Below are positions 28,272-38,013 of a DNA stretch of 64,000 nt, piece after piece. Within the stretch, counting starts at the first letter, position 1. Each line of letters starts with the position of its first letter. Made by a program: the position numbers and the translations under genes. The stretch lies in contig NZ_JACLGO010000003.1 of the NCBI RefSeq assembly GCF_014219065.1, positions 124,001 through 188,000 of the forward strand. The letters run 5' to 3'. Below the pieces are notes generated by a model that saw only the letters and a list, made by a program, of their open reading frames with translations, had not been told where the DNA came from and did not search any database. Source of the DNA: Halopseudomonas xiamenensis. Its GTDB lineage: Bacteria; Pseudomonadota; Gammaproteobacteria; Pseudomonadales; Pseudomonadaceae.

Positions 28272-30881
28272 CTACACCTTCCCTTCCAGAAAGTCCTGAG
28301 CAAACCGCTGCAGCACCCCACCCGCCTCGTACACGGTGACTTCCTCGTCACTGTCCAGTCGGCAGGTCATCGGCACCTCGACCCGCTCGCCGTTCTGACG
28401 ATTGATCACCAGCGTCAACTCGGCGCGCGGCGCCGGGGTACCCACCACATCGTAGGTCTCGGTCCCATCCAGCCCCAGGGTCTTGCGGGTGGTGCCCGGC
28501 TTGAACTCCAGCGGCAACACGCCCATGCCGATCAGGTTGGTACGGTGGATGCGCTCGAAGCCTTCGGCGGCGATCGCTTCCACACCGGCCAGGCGCACGC
28601 CCTTGGCCGCCCAGTCACGGGAACTACCCTGGCCGTAGTCGGCGCCGGCGACGATGATCAGCGGCTGCTTGCGGTTCATGTAGGTTTCGATGGCTTCCCA
28701 CATGCGCATCACCTCGCCTTCCGGCTCGACCCGGGCCAGCGAGCCCTGCTTCACGCTGCCGTCGTCGTTCAACACCATCTCGTTGAACAGTTTCGGGTTG
28801 GCGAAGGTGGCGCGCTGGGCGGTCAGGTGGTCGCCGCGGTGGGTGGCGTAGGAGTTGAAGTCCTCCTCCGGCAGGCCCATCTTGTGCAGGTATTCACCAG
28901 CGGCGCTGTCCATCAGAATCGCGTTGGACGGCGACAGGTGGTCGGTGGTGATGTTGTCCGGCAGGATCGCCAGCGGGCGCATGCCCTTGAGCGTGCGCTC
29001 ACCGGCCAGGGCGCCTTCCCAGTACGGCGGGCGACGGATATAGGTGGACATCGGCCGCCAGTCGTACAGCGGGCTTTCCGCTTCCTGGATGGTGCCCAGG
29101 TCGAACATCGGGATGTACACCTGCTTGAACTGCTCGGGCTTGACGCTGGAGGCGACGATGGCGTCGATTTCCTCGTCGCTCGGCCACAGGTCCTTCAGGG
29201 TCACCGGGTTGCCGTTCTGGTCGCGGGCCAGCACGTCCTGCTCGATATCGAAGCGCACGGTACCGGCAATGGCGTAGGCCACCACCAGCGGCGGCGAGGC
29301 GAGGAAGGCCTGCTTGGCGTAGGGGTGGATACGGCCATCGAAGTTGCGGTTACCGGACAGCACCGCGGTAGCGTACAGGTCGCGCTCGATGATTTCCTGC
29401 TGGATCACCGGGTCCAGCGCGCCGGACATGCCGTTACAGGTGGTGCAGGCATAGGCGACGATACCGAAGCCGAGCTTCTCCAGCTCCGGCAGCAGTCCGG
29501 CCTCTTCCAGGTACAGGCGGGCAACCTTGGAGCCCGGAGCGAAGGAGGTCTTGACCCAGGGCTTGCGCACCAGGCCCAGCTCGTTGGCCTTCTTCGCCAC
29601 CAGGCCGGCGGCGACCACGTTGCGCGGGTTGGAGGTGTTGGTGCAGCTGGTGATCGCGGCGATGATCACCGCGCCGTCGGGCATCAGGCCTTCGGCCTCC
29701 TCCGCCCGGCCGGCTTCCAGCTTGGCTTCGTCGGCGATGCCACGCTCGGCCAGCGCCGAGGTCGGCAGGCGGCGATGCGGGTTGGACGGGCCCGCCAGGT
29801 TGCGCACCACGCTGGACAGGTCGAACTCCAGCACTCGCTCGTACTCGGCGGTGGTCAGCGCACTGCTCCACAGGCCCAGCTGTTTGGCATACTGCTCGAC
29901 CAGCGCGACCTGCTCCGGCTCGCGGCCGGTCAGCTTCAGATAGTCGATGGTCTGACCATCGATGTAGAACATCGCTGCGGTGGCGCCGTACTCCGGGCAC
30001 ATGTTGGAGATGGTCGCGCGGTCACCGATGGTCAGGCTGTCGGCGCCTTCGCCGAAGAACTCGACATAGGCGCCCACCACCCGTTCCTGGCGCAGGAACT
30101 CGGTCAGCGCCAGCACGATATCGGTTGCGGTGATACCCGGCTGGCGTTTGCCGGTCAGCTTGACACCGACGATGTCGGGCAGACGCATCATGGAGGGACG
30201 GCCGAGCATCACGGTCTCGGCTTCCAGACCGCCGACACCGATGGCGATCACGCCCAGCGCATCGACGTGCGGGGTGTGCGAGTCGGTGCCCACGCAGGTA
30301 TCCGGGAAGGCCACGCCATCGCGGGCCTGGATCACCGGGCTCATCTTCTCCAGGTTGATCTGGTGCATGATGCCGTTGCCGGCGGGGATCACGTCGACGT
30401 TCTTGAACGCGGTCTTGGTCCACTCGATGAAGTGGAAGCGGTCCTCGTTGCGGCGGTCCTCGATGGCACGGTTCTTCTCGAAGGCATCCGCCTCGAAGCC
30501 GGCGTGCTCGACGGCCAGCGAGTGGTCGACGATCAGTTGGGTCGGCACCACCGGGTTGACCAGCGACGGGTCCCCGCCCTGCTCGGCGATGGCGTCACGC
30601 AGGCCGGCCAGATCGACCAGTGCGGTCTGGCCGAGAATGTCATGGCAGACCACCCGCGCCGGGTACCAGGGGAAGTCCAGGTCGCGCTTGCGCTCGATCA
30701 GCTGTTTCAGCGAATCGGTCAGTGCCGTGGGATCGCAGCGGCGCACCAGCTGCTCGGCCAGCACCCGCGAGGTATAGGGCAATTTGGCCCAGGCACCGGG
30801 CTGGATGGCATCCACGGCGGCTGGGGCGTTGTAGTAGTCCAGGTTGGTACCTGGCAGGTTTTCACGGTATTGGGTATTCAT
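28272..30881 (-). CDS. acnD: 2-Methylcitrate dehydratase, Fe/S-dependent (AcnD)
   Basis: AcnD dehydrates 2-methylcitrate in propionyl-CoA catabolism and works with PrpF in place of PrpD. The 869-residue length is typical. Aconitase-family marks are DTCVGTDSHTPHVDALGVIAIGVGG, the cluster-ligand cysteines in ITSCTNTSNP and YACTTCNGMSG, and the swivel-domain motif GADYGQGSSRDWAAKGVRLAGV. The start MNTQYRENLPGTNLDYYN is family-like, although the ribosome site is weak. It lies after prpC across a 166-base gap holding two repeats. Confidence 0.95.
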   Translation of the reverse strand: MNTQYRENLPGTNLDYYNAPAAVDAIQPGAWAKLPYTSRVLAEQLVRRCDPTALTDSLKQLIERKRDLDFPWYPARVVCHDILGQTALVDLAGLRDAIAEQGGDPSLVNPVVPTQLIVDHSLAVEHAGFEADAFEKNRAIEDRRNEDRFHFIEWTKTAFKNVDVIPAGNGIMHQINLEKMSPVIQARDGVAFPDTCVGTDSHTPHVDALGVIAIGVGGLEAETVMLGRPSMMRLPDIVGVKLTGKRQPGITATDIVLALTEFLRQERVVGAYVEFFGEGADSLTIGDRATISNMCPEYGATAAMFYIDGQTIDYLKLTGREPEQVALVEQYAKQLGLWSSALTTAEYERVLEFDLSSVVRNLAGPSNPHRRLPTSALAERGIADEAKLEAGRAEEAEGLMPDGAVIIAAITSCTNTSNPRNVVAAGLVAKKANELGLVRKPWVKTSFAPGSKVARLYLEEAGLLPELEKLGFGIVAYACTTCNGMSGALDPVIQQEIIERDLYATAVLSGNRNFDGRIHPYAKQAFLASPPLVVAYAIAGTVRFDIEQDVLARDQNGNPVTLKDLWPSDEEIDAIVASSVKPEQFKQVYIPMFDLGTIQEAESPLYDWRPMSTYIRRPPYWEGALAGERTLKGMRPLAILPDNITTDHLSPSNAILMDSAAGEYLHKMGLPEEDFNSYATHRGDHLTAQRATFANPKLFNEMVLNDDGSVKQGSLARVEPEGEVMRMWEAIETYMNRKQPLIIVAGADYGQGSSRDWAAKGVRLAGVEAIAAEGFERIHRTNLIGMGVLPLEFKPGTTRKTLGLDGTETYDVVGTPAPRAELTLVINRQNGERVEVPMTCRLDSDEEVTVYEAGGVLQRFAQDFLEGKV

Positions 30882-30915
30882 GGTCGAGCCTGTGTTTTAG
30901 TCGGAGTCTGTCTCA

Positions 30916-30951
30916 CCCTCTCCCCAGCCCTCTCCCGTCAAGGGAGAGGGA
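30916..30951. repeat. GC-rich intergenic repeat, copy E (forward)
   Basis: ACCCTCTCCCCAGCCCTCTC...AGGGAGAGGGAG lies just upstream of acnD and is inverted relative to copy F, 40 bases away. Confidence 0.8.
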
Positions 30952-30991
30952 GCAGGCCATGCAACTGATCAACGCCCTGCACGGTCCAAAG

Positions 30992-31030
30992 CCCCTCTCC
31001 CCTTGCGGGAGAGGGGTTGGGGAGAGGGGG
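30992..31030. repeat. GC-rich intergenic repeat, copy F (reverse)
   Basis: CCCCTCTCCCCTTGCGGGAG followed by AGGGGTTGGGGAGAGGGGG lies just downstream of the prpC stop. With copy E it forms the third inverted pair. Confidence 0.8.
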
Positions 31031-31047
31031 AGCGGCCCCCCAGATAA

Positions 31048-32208
31048 TTACTTACGATCCTTCAACGCCACGAACTGCAGATCTTCCGGCCCGACATAGT
31101 TGGCGCTGGGACGGATGATCTTGCCGTCGATACGCTGCTCGATGACGTGCGCCGACCAACCGGCAGTGCGGGCGATGACGAACAGCGGGGTGAACATGGC
31201 GGTGGGTACGCCCATCATGTGGTAGCTCACGGCGCTGAACCAGTCGAGGTTGGGGAACATCTTCTTGATTTCCCACATGGTGCTTTCCAGGCGCTCGGCG
31301 ATGTCATACATCTTGGTATTGCCCTGCTCCTGGGACAGCTCCTCGGCGACCTGCTTGATCACCTGGTTGCGCGGATCGGAGACGGTGTAGACCGGGTGGC
31401 CGAAGCCGATGACCACTTCCTTCTTCTCGACCCGGGCGCGGATGTCGGCCTCGGCCTCATCCGGGTTGTCGTAGCGCTTCTGGATCTCGAAGGCCACCTC
31501 GTTGGCGCCACCGTGCTTCGGCCCGCGCAGTGCGCCGATGGCGCCGGCGATACAGGAGAACATGTCCGAACCGGTACCGGCGATCACCCGGCTGGTGAAG
31601 GTCGAGGCGTTGAACTCATGCTCGGCATACAGGTTCAGCGAGGTGTGCATGGCCCGTACCCAGGACTCACGCGGCTTCTCGCCGTGCAGCAGGTGCAGGA
31701 AGTGACCGCCGATGGAGTCGTCGTCGGTTTCCACATCGATGCATTTGCCGTTGTGGCTGTAGTGGTACCAGTACAGCAGCATGGAACCCAGCGAGGCCAT
31801 CAGCTTGTCGGCGATATCCCGCGCGCCCGGGTGGTTGTGGTCATCCTTCTCCGGGGTCAGGCAGCCGAGCACCGACACACCGGTACGCATCACGTCCATC
31901 GGATGGGCCGACGGCGGCAGTTGTTCCAGGGCGCTCATCACCGCTGCCGGCAGGCCACGCAGGGCTTTGAGCTTGGCCTTGTACGCCGCCAGCTCAGCCT
32001 CGGTGGGCAGCTTGCCGTGCACCAGCAAGTGGGCGATTTCCTCGAACTCGCAGGTGGTCGCCACATCCAGGATGTCGTAACCACGGTAATGCAGGTCGTT
32101 ACCGCTGCGACCGACGGTGCACAGCGCGGTATTGCCGGCAGCGGTACCGCTCAGGGCGACCGATTTCTTCGGCTTGAAGGTCGGGGTGGTCGATTCGTTG
32201 GCGCTCAT
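31048..32208 (-). CDS. prpC: 2-Methylcitrate synthase PrpC
   Basis: PrpC condenses propionyl-CoA with oxaloacetate to 2-methylcitrate. The 386-residue protein has the citrate-synthase fold with active-site segments [52 protein letters not shown] and [16 protein letters not shown], which hold the catalytic His and Asp positions. The ATG at 32208 has GAGGAG seven bases upstream. It lies 52 bases after prpB on the same strand. Confidence 0.95.
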   Translation of the reverse strand: MSANESTTPTFKPKKSVALSGTAAGNTALCTVGRSGNDLHYRGYDILDVATTCEFEEIAHLLVHGKLPTEAELAAYKAKLKALRGLPAAVMSALEQLPPSAHPMDVMRTGVSVLGCLTPEKDDHNHPGARDIADKLMASLGSMLLYWYHYSHNGKCIDVETDDDSIGGHFLHLLHGEKPRESWVRAMHTSLNLYAEHEFNASTFTSRVIAGTGSDMFSCIAGAIGALRGPKHGGANEVAFEIQKRYDNPDEAEADIRARVEKKEVVIGFGHPVYTVSDPRNQVIKQVAEELSQEQGNTKMYDIAERLESTMWEIKKMFPNLDWFSAVSYHMMGVPTAMFTPLFVIARTAGWSAHVIEQRIDGKIIRPSANYVGPEDLQFVALKDRK

Positions 32209-32260
32209 GGCGTTCTCCTCACTTGGACCCGGTCGGGTGCTTTTATTGTCTTCAGTGGTT

Positions 32261-33145
32261 TCACTTCTTGCCGGCGGCAAACAGCGCATCCAGTTTCTGC
32301 TCGAAGGCGTGATAGCCGATACGGTCGTACAGCTCCATGCGAGTCTGCATGGTCTCGATGACATTCTGCTGATGGCCTTCGGTGCGGATGGCGTTGTAGA
32401 CGTTTTCCGCCGCCTTGTTCGCTGCGCGGAAGGCCGACAGCGGGTACAACTGAATGGCCACACCCACCGAGGCCAGCTCCTCGCGGGTGAACAGCGGCGT
32501 AGCGCCGAATTCGGTAATGTTGGCCAGCACCGGCACGTTCAGCTCCTTGACGAAGCGCTCGTAGGTCGGCAGGTCGTAGGCGGCCTCGGCGAAAATCGCA
32601 TCGGCACCCGCTTCAACGTAGCGTTTGCAGCGCTCAAGCGCCGCTTCCACACCCTCAGCCTGGATGGCATCGGTACGGGCGATCAGGAAGAAATCCGGAT
32701 CGGTCCTGGCGTCCGCCGCCGCCCGCACCCGGTCGACCATCTCCTCGGTGGAGACGATCTCCTTGCCCGGACGGTGACCGCAGCGCTTGGCGCCAACCTG
32801 GTCCTCGATGTGCGCGGCAGCGGCACCGGCCTTGATCAGGCTCTTGACCGTGCGCTCGATATTGAAGGCACTGGGGCCGAAGCCGGTGTCGATATCCACC
32901 AGCAGCGGCAGGTCGCAAACATCGGTGATGCGGCGCACGTCGATCAGCACATCCTCCAGGGTGTTGATCCCCAGGTCCGGCAGACCCAGCGAGCCGGCGG
33001 CCACACCGCCACCGGACAGATAGATGGCCTTGAAGCCGGCACGCTTGGCCAGCAGCGCGTGGTTGGCGTTGATCGCGCCAATCACCTGCAAGGGTTGTTC
33101 TTCCGCGAGCGCCTGACGAAAACGTTGGCCTGGGGTCTTGTTCAT
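32261..33145 (-). CDS. prpB: Methylisocitrate lyase PrpB
   Basis: PrpB cleaves 2-methylisocitrate to pyruvate and succinate, closing propionate catabolism. The 294 residues show the phosphoenolpyruvate-mutase/isocitrate-lyase barrel with [25 protein letters not shown], the catalytic-loop signature [10 protein letters not shown], and [13 protein letters not shown]. Its start overlaps the regulator gene's stop by four bases (ATGA). This ties its expression to the GntR regulator. Confidence 0.96.
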   Translation of the reverse strand: MNKTPGQRFRQALAEEQPLQVIGAINANHALLAKRAGFKAIYLSGGGVAAGSLGLPDLGINTLEDVLIDVRRITDVCDLPLLVDIDTGFGPSAFNIERTVKSLIKAGAAAAHIEDQVGAKRCGHRPGKEIVSTEEMVDRVRAAADARTDPDFFLIARTDAIQAEGVEAALERCKRYVEAGADAIFAEAAYDLPTYERFVKELNVPVLANITEFGATPLFTREELASVGVAIQLYPLSAFRAANKAAENVYNAIRTEGHQQNVIETMQTRMELYDRIGYHAFEQKLDALFAAGKK

Positions 33146-33852
33146 TGATTGCTCCCTCCTGAGGACGTATTGGCGTCACGCTGTTCCAGCATGCGACGCT
33201 CGATATTGCGGCGAGATGCGCTGATATGACGGCGCATCAGCATTTCCGCGAGTTCACCATCGCGATCGGCGATGGCTTCGATGATTCGGTGGTGTTCGGC
33301 AAACGCCTGCTGCGGACGCTTGGGCGTGGACGAGAACTTGTAGCGATACATGCGCACCAGGTGGTACAGGTCGCCGCAGAGCATGTCGCTGAGGGTCTGA
33401 TTCTTGCTGCCCTGGATGATCACGAAGTGGATATCCAGGTCGCCTTCCTGCTGATAGTAGGACTGGTTGGCCTTGAGTCCGGCGTGGCGCTCATGGGTAG
33501 CCAGGATATCGCGCAGATTGGCGATTTCCTCGTCGGTCATGTTCTGCGCTGCCAACCGGCAGGCCATGCCCTCCAGTGCTTCGCGCACATGGTACAGCTC
33601 GATCAGCTCTTCATAGCTCAGCGAGACCACGCGCACCCCGGCATGCGGCACCCGCACCACCAGGCGCCGCCCTTCCAGACGACGAATGGCCTCGCGCAGT
33701 GGGCCGCGGCTGATACCGTAGGTGGTGGACAGAAACTGCTCGCTGATGCGGGTACCCGGCGGGATCTCACCTTTGACAATCGCCGTCTGCAGGCGCTGAA
33801 AAGCCCCGTCGGACAATGTTGCAGCAGGAATCACGTTATTGGAATCAGCCAA
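33142..33852 (-). CDS. prpR: GntR/FadR-family transcriptional regulator of the methylcitrate operon
   Basis: The 236-residue protein has an N-terminal winged helix ([39 protein letters not shown]..., shown in part here as [15 protein letters not shown]). A C-terminal all-helical FCD ligand domain with likely metal-binding His residues ([17 protein letters not shown]) follows. Regulators of this type repress prpBC-acnD-prpF and respond to a cycle intermediate. The symbol follows position only. The first plausible start is a TTG at 33852, which overlaps an operator palindrome; a short form from a GTG six codons later is possible. It is the first gene of the operon. Confidence 0.87.
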   Translation of the reverse strand: MADSNNVIPAATLSDGAFQRLQTAIVKGEIPPGTRISEQFLSTTYGISRGPLREAIRRLEGRRLVVRVPHAGVRVVSLSYEELIELYHVREALEGMACRLAAQNMTDEEIANLRDILATHERHAGLKANQSYYQQEGDLDIHFVIIQGSKNQTLSDMLCGDLYHLVRMYRYKFSSTPKRPQQAFAEHHRIIEAIADRDGELAEMLMRRHISASRRNIERRMLEQRDANTSSGGSNQ

Positions 33853-33863
33853 TTGTCGACAAC
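33852..33863. promoter_or_regulatory. Proximal operator palindrome of the prp regulator
   Basis: ATTGTCGACAAC contains the perfect palindrome TTGTCGACAA at 33853-33862. It resembles FadR/GntR-type operators, overlaps the regulator's likely TTG start region, and is repeated 74 bases upstream. Confidence 0.65.
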
Positions 33864-33903
33864 CTTATTGGAGTGAAAGGCAAAATCCGGCTCACTGAGC
33901 GAG

Positions 33904-33933
33904 ATAATGCCCTTCACAAACACAGATTGTCAA
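33904..33933 (-). promoter_or_regulatory. Sigma-70 promoter of the prp operon
   Basis: On the minus strand a perfect -35 TTGACA (33928-33933) and -10 CATTAT (33904-33909) are 18 bases apart. The -35 hexamer lies inside the distal operator palindrome, so a bound repressor would exclude RNA polymerase. Confidence 0.7.
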
Positions 33934-33937
33934 CAAT
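33926..33937. promoter_or_regulatory. Distal operator palindrome of the prp regulator
   Basis: ATTGTCAACAAT matches the proximal site in 10 of 12 positions and is palindromic except at the centre. It covers the -35 box of the operon promoter. The centre-to-centre distance of 74 bases is about seven helical turns. Confidence 0.7.
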
Positions 33938-34093
33938 CCCTATTCCCCGCTGATATTTTGATAAACATTCGGGGGAACTTCTGCCTCTGGGTGCCGGTCT
34001 GCTTGGCATGCTACTATGCCGCCTGCCTAACGCTGCCTTTTCCATCACATCCAGGGAATGGAGCAGCTGTCTCAAACCGCAGCTGAGAACACT

Positions 34094-35623
34094 ATGCAAT
34101 CGATCAATACGCATCTGAAAATCCTCATTGCCCTGATGGTCAGTCTGGGCCTGCTGATTACCGGCTATCAGATATATGTACTCGACATCCCCGTACGCGA
34201 GGATGAAACCGACGATATCTGGAGCTTGGATGCCAAAGTCGAATTCCGTGCCACCAGCGGAGTACCGGTCAAGGCGCAACTGTTCATCCCGCCGCTGAAC
34301 CAGAAGTTCGTCAGCCTCAATGAAAGTTTCATCTCCAACAACTATGGCGTCAGCGTCAACCAGCAGAACGGCAACCGCCGGGTAACCTGGTCAGCTCGTC
34401 GCGCCAGCGGCTCGCAGACACTCTACTACCGCCTGGTGCTGACCCAGCGCTATGGCGCCGAAGCCATCGAGTCGCCGCCGCCGGCTCCGCGCCAGCCGAT
34501 CGCCCTGGACGGCCCCGAACAGATTGCCGCCGACGCGCTGATCAACCCGATTCGCCAGCACTCGGCGGATATCGAGACCTTCATCAGCGAGACCATCCGC
34601 CGGGTCAACGACATCACCGATGACAATGTACGCCTGCTGCTCGGCAGCCAGAGCAGCCCGATGGACAAGGCGCGGGTGATCGACATCCTGCTGTCCAACG
34701 CGCGCATCCCGCTGGAGATGGTGCATACCGTGCGCCTGGAAGCCACTCCCAACCAGGAGCCGGAACTCTGGCTGCGCAGCCACAACGGTGAGCGCTGGTT
34801 GTATTTCCATCCGGAAACCGGGCAGCAGGGCATGCCGGAAAACCGTCTGGTTTGGTGGACCGGCAACCTGCCGATGCTGCAGTTGGAAGGCGCTCGCAAT
34901 GGCAGCGTCAGCATCACTGTCAACAACAGCGAGATGAACGCCCTGCGCCTGGCCAAGATGACCACCGAGAGCAGCCCCTCGGCGCTGCTCGAATACTCGC
35001 TGTACGGCCTGCCGCTGCAGGCGCAGCAGGTCTACCAGGTGATGATCATGATCCCGATCGGGGTACTGGTGATCCTGGTACTGCGCAACCTGATCGGTAT
35101 CCAGACCCTGGGCACCTTCACCCCGGTACTGATCGCCCTGGCCTTCCGCGAGACCCAGGTCGGCTGGGGTATCGTGCTGTTCACCCTGATCACCGCCCTG
35201 GGCCTGTCGCTGCGCTCCTATCTGGAACACCTCAAGCTGCAGATGCTGCCGCGCCTGTCCATCGTGCTGACCTTCGTGGTGATCATCATCGCGGTGATCA
35301 GCCTGTTCAGCCACAAGCTGGGCATCGAGCGTGCGCTGTCGGTCTCGCTGTTCCCGATGGTGATCCTGACCATGACCATCGAGCGCCTGTCGATCAACTG
35401 GGAGGAGCGCGGCGGTGGCCATTCCTTCAAGGTCGCCCTGGGCACGCTGATCGCGGCGACCCTGTCGCACCTGCTGATGACCATCCCGGAGCTGACCTAC
35501 TTCGTCTTCACCTTCCCGGCCATCCTGCTGGTGCTGGTGGGCTTCATGCTGGCCATGGGTCGCTACCGCGGCTACCGCCTCACCGAACTGATGCGCTTCA
35601 AGGCGCTGACCAAGCAGGGTTGA
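34094..35623 (+). CDS. UUP1-type membrane protein (inactive transglutaminase plus seven membrane helices)
   Basis: The 509-residue protein has one N-terminal span (HLKILIALMVSLGLLITGYQIYV), then a periplasmic region of about 290 residues. That region resembles an inactive transglutaminase domain. The C-terminal block of about seven spans starts at VYQVMIMIPIGVLVILVLRN. Families of this build occur next to ATP-grasp 'alpha-L-glutamate ligase-like' genes, as here. The joint function is not established. I chose the ATG at 34094 because MQSINTHLKIL matches homologous starts; a longer frame from 34058 has its ribosome site directly against the ATG. The gene is divergent from the prp regulator. Confidence 0.75.
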   Translation: MQSINTHLKILIALMVSLGLLITGYQIYVLDIPVREDETDDIWSLDAKVEFRATSGVPVKAQLFIPPLNQKFVSLNESFISNNYGVSVNQQNGNRRVTWSARRASGSQTLYYRLVLTQRYGAEAIESPPPAPRQPIALDGPEQIAADALINPIRQHSADIETFISETIRRVNDITDDNVRLLLGSQSSPMDKARVIDILLSNARIPLEMVHTVRLEATPNQEPELWLRSHNGERWLYFHPETGQQGMPENRLVWWTGNLPMLQLEGARNGSVSITVNNSEMNALRLAKMTTESSPSALLEYSLYGLPLQAQQVYQVMIMIPIGVLVILVLRNLIGIQTLGTFTPVLIALAFRETQVGWGIVLFTLITALGLSLRSYLEHLKLQMLPRLSIVLTFVVIIIAVISLFSHKLGIERALSVSLFPMVILTMTIERLSINWEERGGGHSFKVALGTLIAATLSHLLMTIPELTYFVFTFPAILLVLVGFMLAMGRYRGYRLTELMRFKALTKQG

Positions 35624-35633
35624 GGAGAGCCGC

Positions 35634-36647
35634 ATGTTCTGGAAGACCTGGAAAGCCCTCAGGGACAATGGCGTCATGGGCATCAATCGGCGCAACGCGG
35701 ACTATGTGCTGAAGTACAACAAGCGCCACCTGTACCCGGTGGTCGATGACAAGATCCTGACCAAGGAACGTGCCATCACCGCCAATATCAACGTGCCCGA
35801 CCTGTACGGCATCATCGATACCGAGAAGGACATCGGCAAGTTCAGCAAGCTGGTGGAGAACCACAAGGACTTCGTCATCAAGCCGGCCCAGGGTGCCGGC
35901 GGTGACGGCATCATGGTCATCGGTGACCGCTACGAGGGCCGTTACCGCACCGTATCCGGCAAGATCGTCAGTCACGACGAGATCGAGCACCACCTGTCCA
36001 ACATCATCTCCGGGCTGTACTCCCTGGGCGGCCACCGCGACCGGGCGTTGATCGAATACCGGGTGAAACCGGACCCGATCTTCAAAAGCATCAGCTACGA
36101 GGGCGTGCCGGATATCCGCATCATAGTGCTCATGGGCTACCCGGTGATGGCCATGCTGCGCCTGCCGACCCGCCAGTCGGGCGGCAAGGCCAACCTGCAC
36201 CAGGGCGCAATCGGCGTCGGCGTGGACCTGACCACCGGCGTCACCCTCAAGGGCACCTGGCTGAACAACAAGATCAGCAAGCACCCGGACACCGCCAACG
36301 AAGTAGCCGGCGTGCAGTTGCCCGACTGGGACGGTTTCATGCGCCTGGCCACCGCCTGCTACGAGCTGTCCGGGCTGGGCTATATCGGCGTGGACCTGGT
36401 GCTGGACCAGAAGAAAGGCCCGCTGATCCTCGAACTCAACGCCCGCCCCGGCCTGAACATCCAGATCGCCAACGATGCCGGCCTGACCCACCGCTGCCAC
36501 ACGGTGGAAAAGCACATCGCCGAACTGAAGAAAGCCGGTAGGACCGAAACCGTCGAGGAGCGCATGGCGTTTTCCCAGAAGCACTTCGGCAAACCGGTAT
36601 TCCTCAGCGCGGACGAAGCGCCGGCGGAGCCCGAACCCAGCGCATGA
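35634..36647 (+). CDS. Alpha-L-glutamate ligase-like ATP-grasp protein (RimK-related)
   Basis: This 337-residue cytoplasmic protein has an ATP-grasp fold. DFVIKPAQGAGGDGIMVI is the nucleotide-binding Lys and glycine loop, RALIEYRVKPDPIF follows, and GPLILELNARPGLNIQIAN carries the metal-binding Glu/Asn ending. Members join an amino acid such as glutamate to a peptide or protein carboxylate. The substrate of this subgroup is unknown. GGAGAG precedes the ATG, which is ten bases after the UUP1-type gene, and the end overlaps pabB by four bases. This makes a three-gene unit. Confidence 0.85.
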   Translation: MFWKTWKALRDNGVMGINRRNADYVLKYNKRHLYPVVDDKILTKERAITANINVPDLYGIIDTEKDIGKFSKLVENHKDFVIKPAQGAGGDGIMVIGDRYEGRYRTVSGKIVSHDEIEHHLSNIISGLYSLGGHRDRALIEYRVKPDPIFKSISYEGVPDIRIIVLMGYPVMAMLRLPTRQSGGKANLHQGAIGVGVDLTTGVTLKGTWLNNKISKHPDTANEVAGVQLPDWDGFMRLATACYELSGLGYIGVDLVLDQKKGPLILELNARPGLNIQIANDAGLTHRCHTVEKHIAELKKAGRTETVEERMAFSQKHFGKPVFLSADEAPAEPEPSA

Positions 36648-37978
36648 CCACCCCTTACCAGATTACCGAATTGCCCTGGCAGGCCGATCCGCTGCCAGGG
36701 CTTTTTGCCATTCGCGACCTGGGTCACCCGGTGCTGCTCGACTCCGCCGCCAGTGGCGATCCGCTGGGCCGCTACAGCATCCTCGCCGCCGATCCTGTGG
36801 CGCTGCTGCGGCCGCAGCCGGATGAGCCCGGCCGGCAGACCATCGAACGCCTGCGCCAGGCCCTCGCCGAACTGGGCCCGGCGCGCTGGCCCGAGCACCT
36901 GCAACTGCCGTTCGGCGCCGGTGCGCTGGGCTTCATCAGCTACGACTTCGGCCGGGCGCTGGAAAGCATGCCGGCGCTGGCCCGTGCCGATATCCAGCTG
37001 CCCAGCCTGCAGATGGGCATCTACCGCTGGAGCCTGGTCAGCGACAACCAGTTGTGTCGGCGCTGGCTGGTCTGCCACCCGATTGTCGACAAAAGCGAGC
37101 AGGCGCAGTTGCTCGCCCGTCTGACCGGTGCCGCGCCGCAACCCGGCCCGTTCGACCTGCTGCAACCGTTCAGTGCGGAGCAGACACCATCAGCCTACCT
37201 GCAGGCGTTCGAGCGCATCCAGCGCTACATCCGCGATGGCGACTGCTACCAGGTCAACCTAGCCCAGCGTTTCTCGGCCCCCTGCCAGGGCGACCCGCTG
37301 AATGCCTACCAACGTCTGCGCCAGGCCTGCCCCACGCCGTTCGCCGCCTATCTGGAGTTTCCCGGCCAGGCGCTGCTGTGCCTGTCGCCGGAGCGTTTTA
37401 TCAAGGTCGAGGATGGGCAGGCCGAAACCCGCCCGATCAAGGGTACCCGCCCGCGCGGTGACACGCCGGAGCGGGATCGTGCCCTGGCCGAGGAACTGCA
37501 AGGCTGCGCCAAGGATCGCGCGGAGAACCTGATGATCGTCGACCTGCTGCGCAACGACTTCGGTCGCGCCTGCGCCTTTGGCAGCGTGCGGGTGCCGGAG
37601 CTGTTCCGGATCGAGAGCTACCCCAACGTGCATCACCTGGTCAGCAGCGTGACCGGTACGCTGAAACCGCAGCTGGACGCCCTGGACCTGCTGGCCGGGG
37701 CCTTTCCCGGCGGCTCCATCACCGGCGCGCCGAAGATCCGCGCCATGCAGATCATCGAGGAACTGGAGCCGGTACGCCGCAGCCTGTACTGCGGCAGCAT
37801 TGGCTATATCGGCTGCGAGGGGCAGATGGACCTGAACATCGCCATCCGCAGCCTGATACACCAGGACGACCGCCTGTACTGTTGGGGCGGCGGCGCCATC
37901 GTCGCCGACTCCGAGGGGGAAGCCGAATACCAGGAAAGCCTGACCAAGGTGCGGGTGCTGATGGATAGCCTGGTTTAG
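36644..37978 (+). CDS. pabB: Aminodeoxychorismate synthase component I (PabB)
   Basis: PabB aminates chorismate to 4-amino-4-deoxychorismate for folate synthesis, using ammonia from a PabA partner. The 444-residue protein has the anthranilate-synthase-I N-domain. The chorismate-binding domain follows, with RYIRDGDCYQVNLAQRF, SPERFI, the PabB-type PIKGTRPRG (Lys), GSITGAPKIRAMQIIEELEP and the YCGSIGYIG ending motif. The PIKGT Lys separates it from TrpE, which has Ala there. It overlaps the ATP-grasp gene by ATGA, and no lyase gene (pabC) lies beside it. It converges on the sulfatase gene. Confidence 0.93.
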   Translation: MTTPYQITELPWQADPLPGLFAIRDLGHPVLLDSAASGDPLGRYSILAADPVALLRPQPDEPGRQTIERLRQALAELGPARWPEHLQLPFGAGALGFISYDFGRALESMPALARADIQLPSLQMGIYRWSLVSDNQLCRRWLVCHPIVDKSEQAQLLARLTGAAPQPGPFDLLQPFSAEQTPSAYLQAFERIQRYIRDGDCYQVNLAQRFSAPCQGDPLNAYQRLRQACPTPFAAYLEFPGQALLCLSPERFIKVEDGQAETRPIKGTRPRGDTPERDRALAEELQGCAKDRAENLMIVDLLRNDFGRACAFGSVRVPELFRIESYPNVHHLVSSVTGTLKPQLDALDLLAGAFPGGSITGAPKIRAMQIIEELEPVRRSLYCGSIGYIGCEGQMDLNIAIRSLIHQDDRLYCWGGGAIVADSEGEAEYQESLTKVRVLMDSLV

Positions 37979-38013
37979 GCGCAGCAATCAGCAGAGGAGG
38001 CTCAAACCTGGGA

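Noticed and set aside
28068-30968. A 966-codon plus-strand frame opposite acnD
   Set aside because: The minus strand encodes an intact aconitase-family protein with all cluster cysteines; the plus frame has no recognisable domain.
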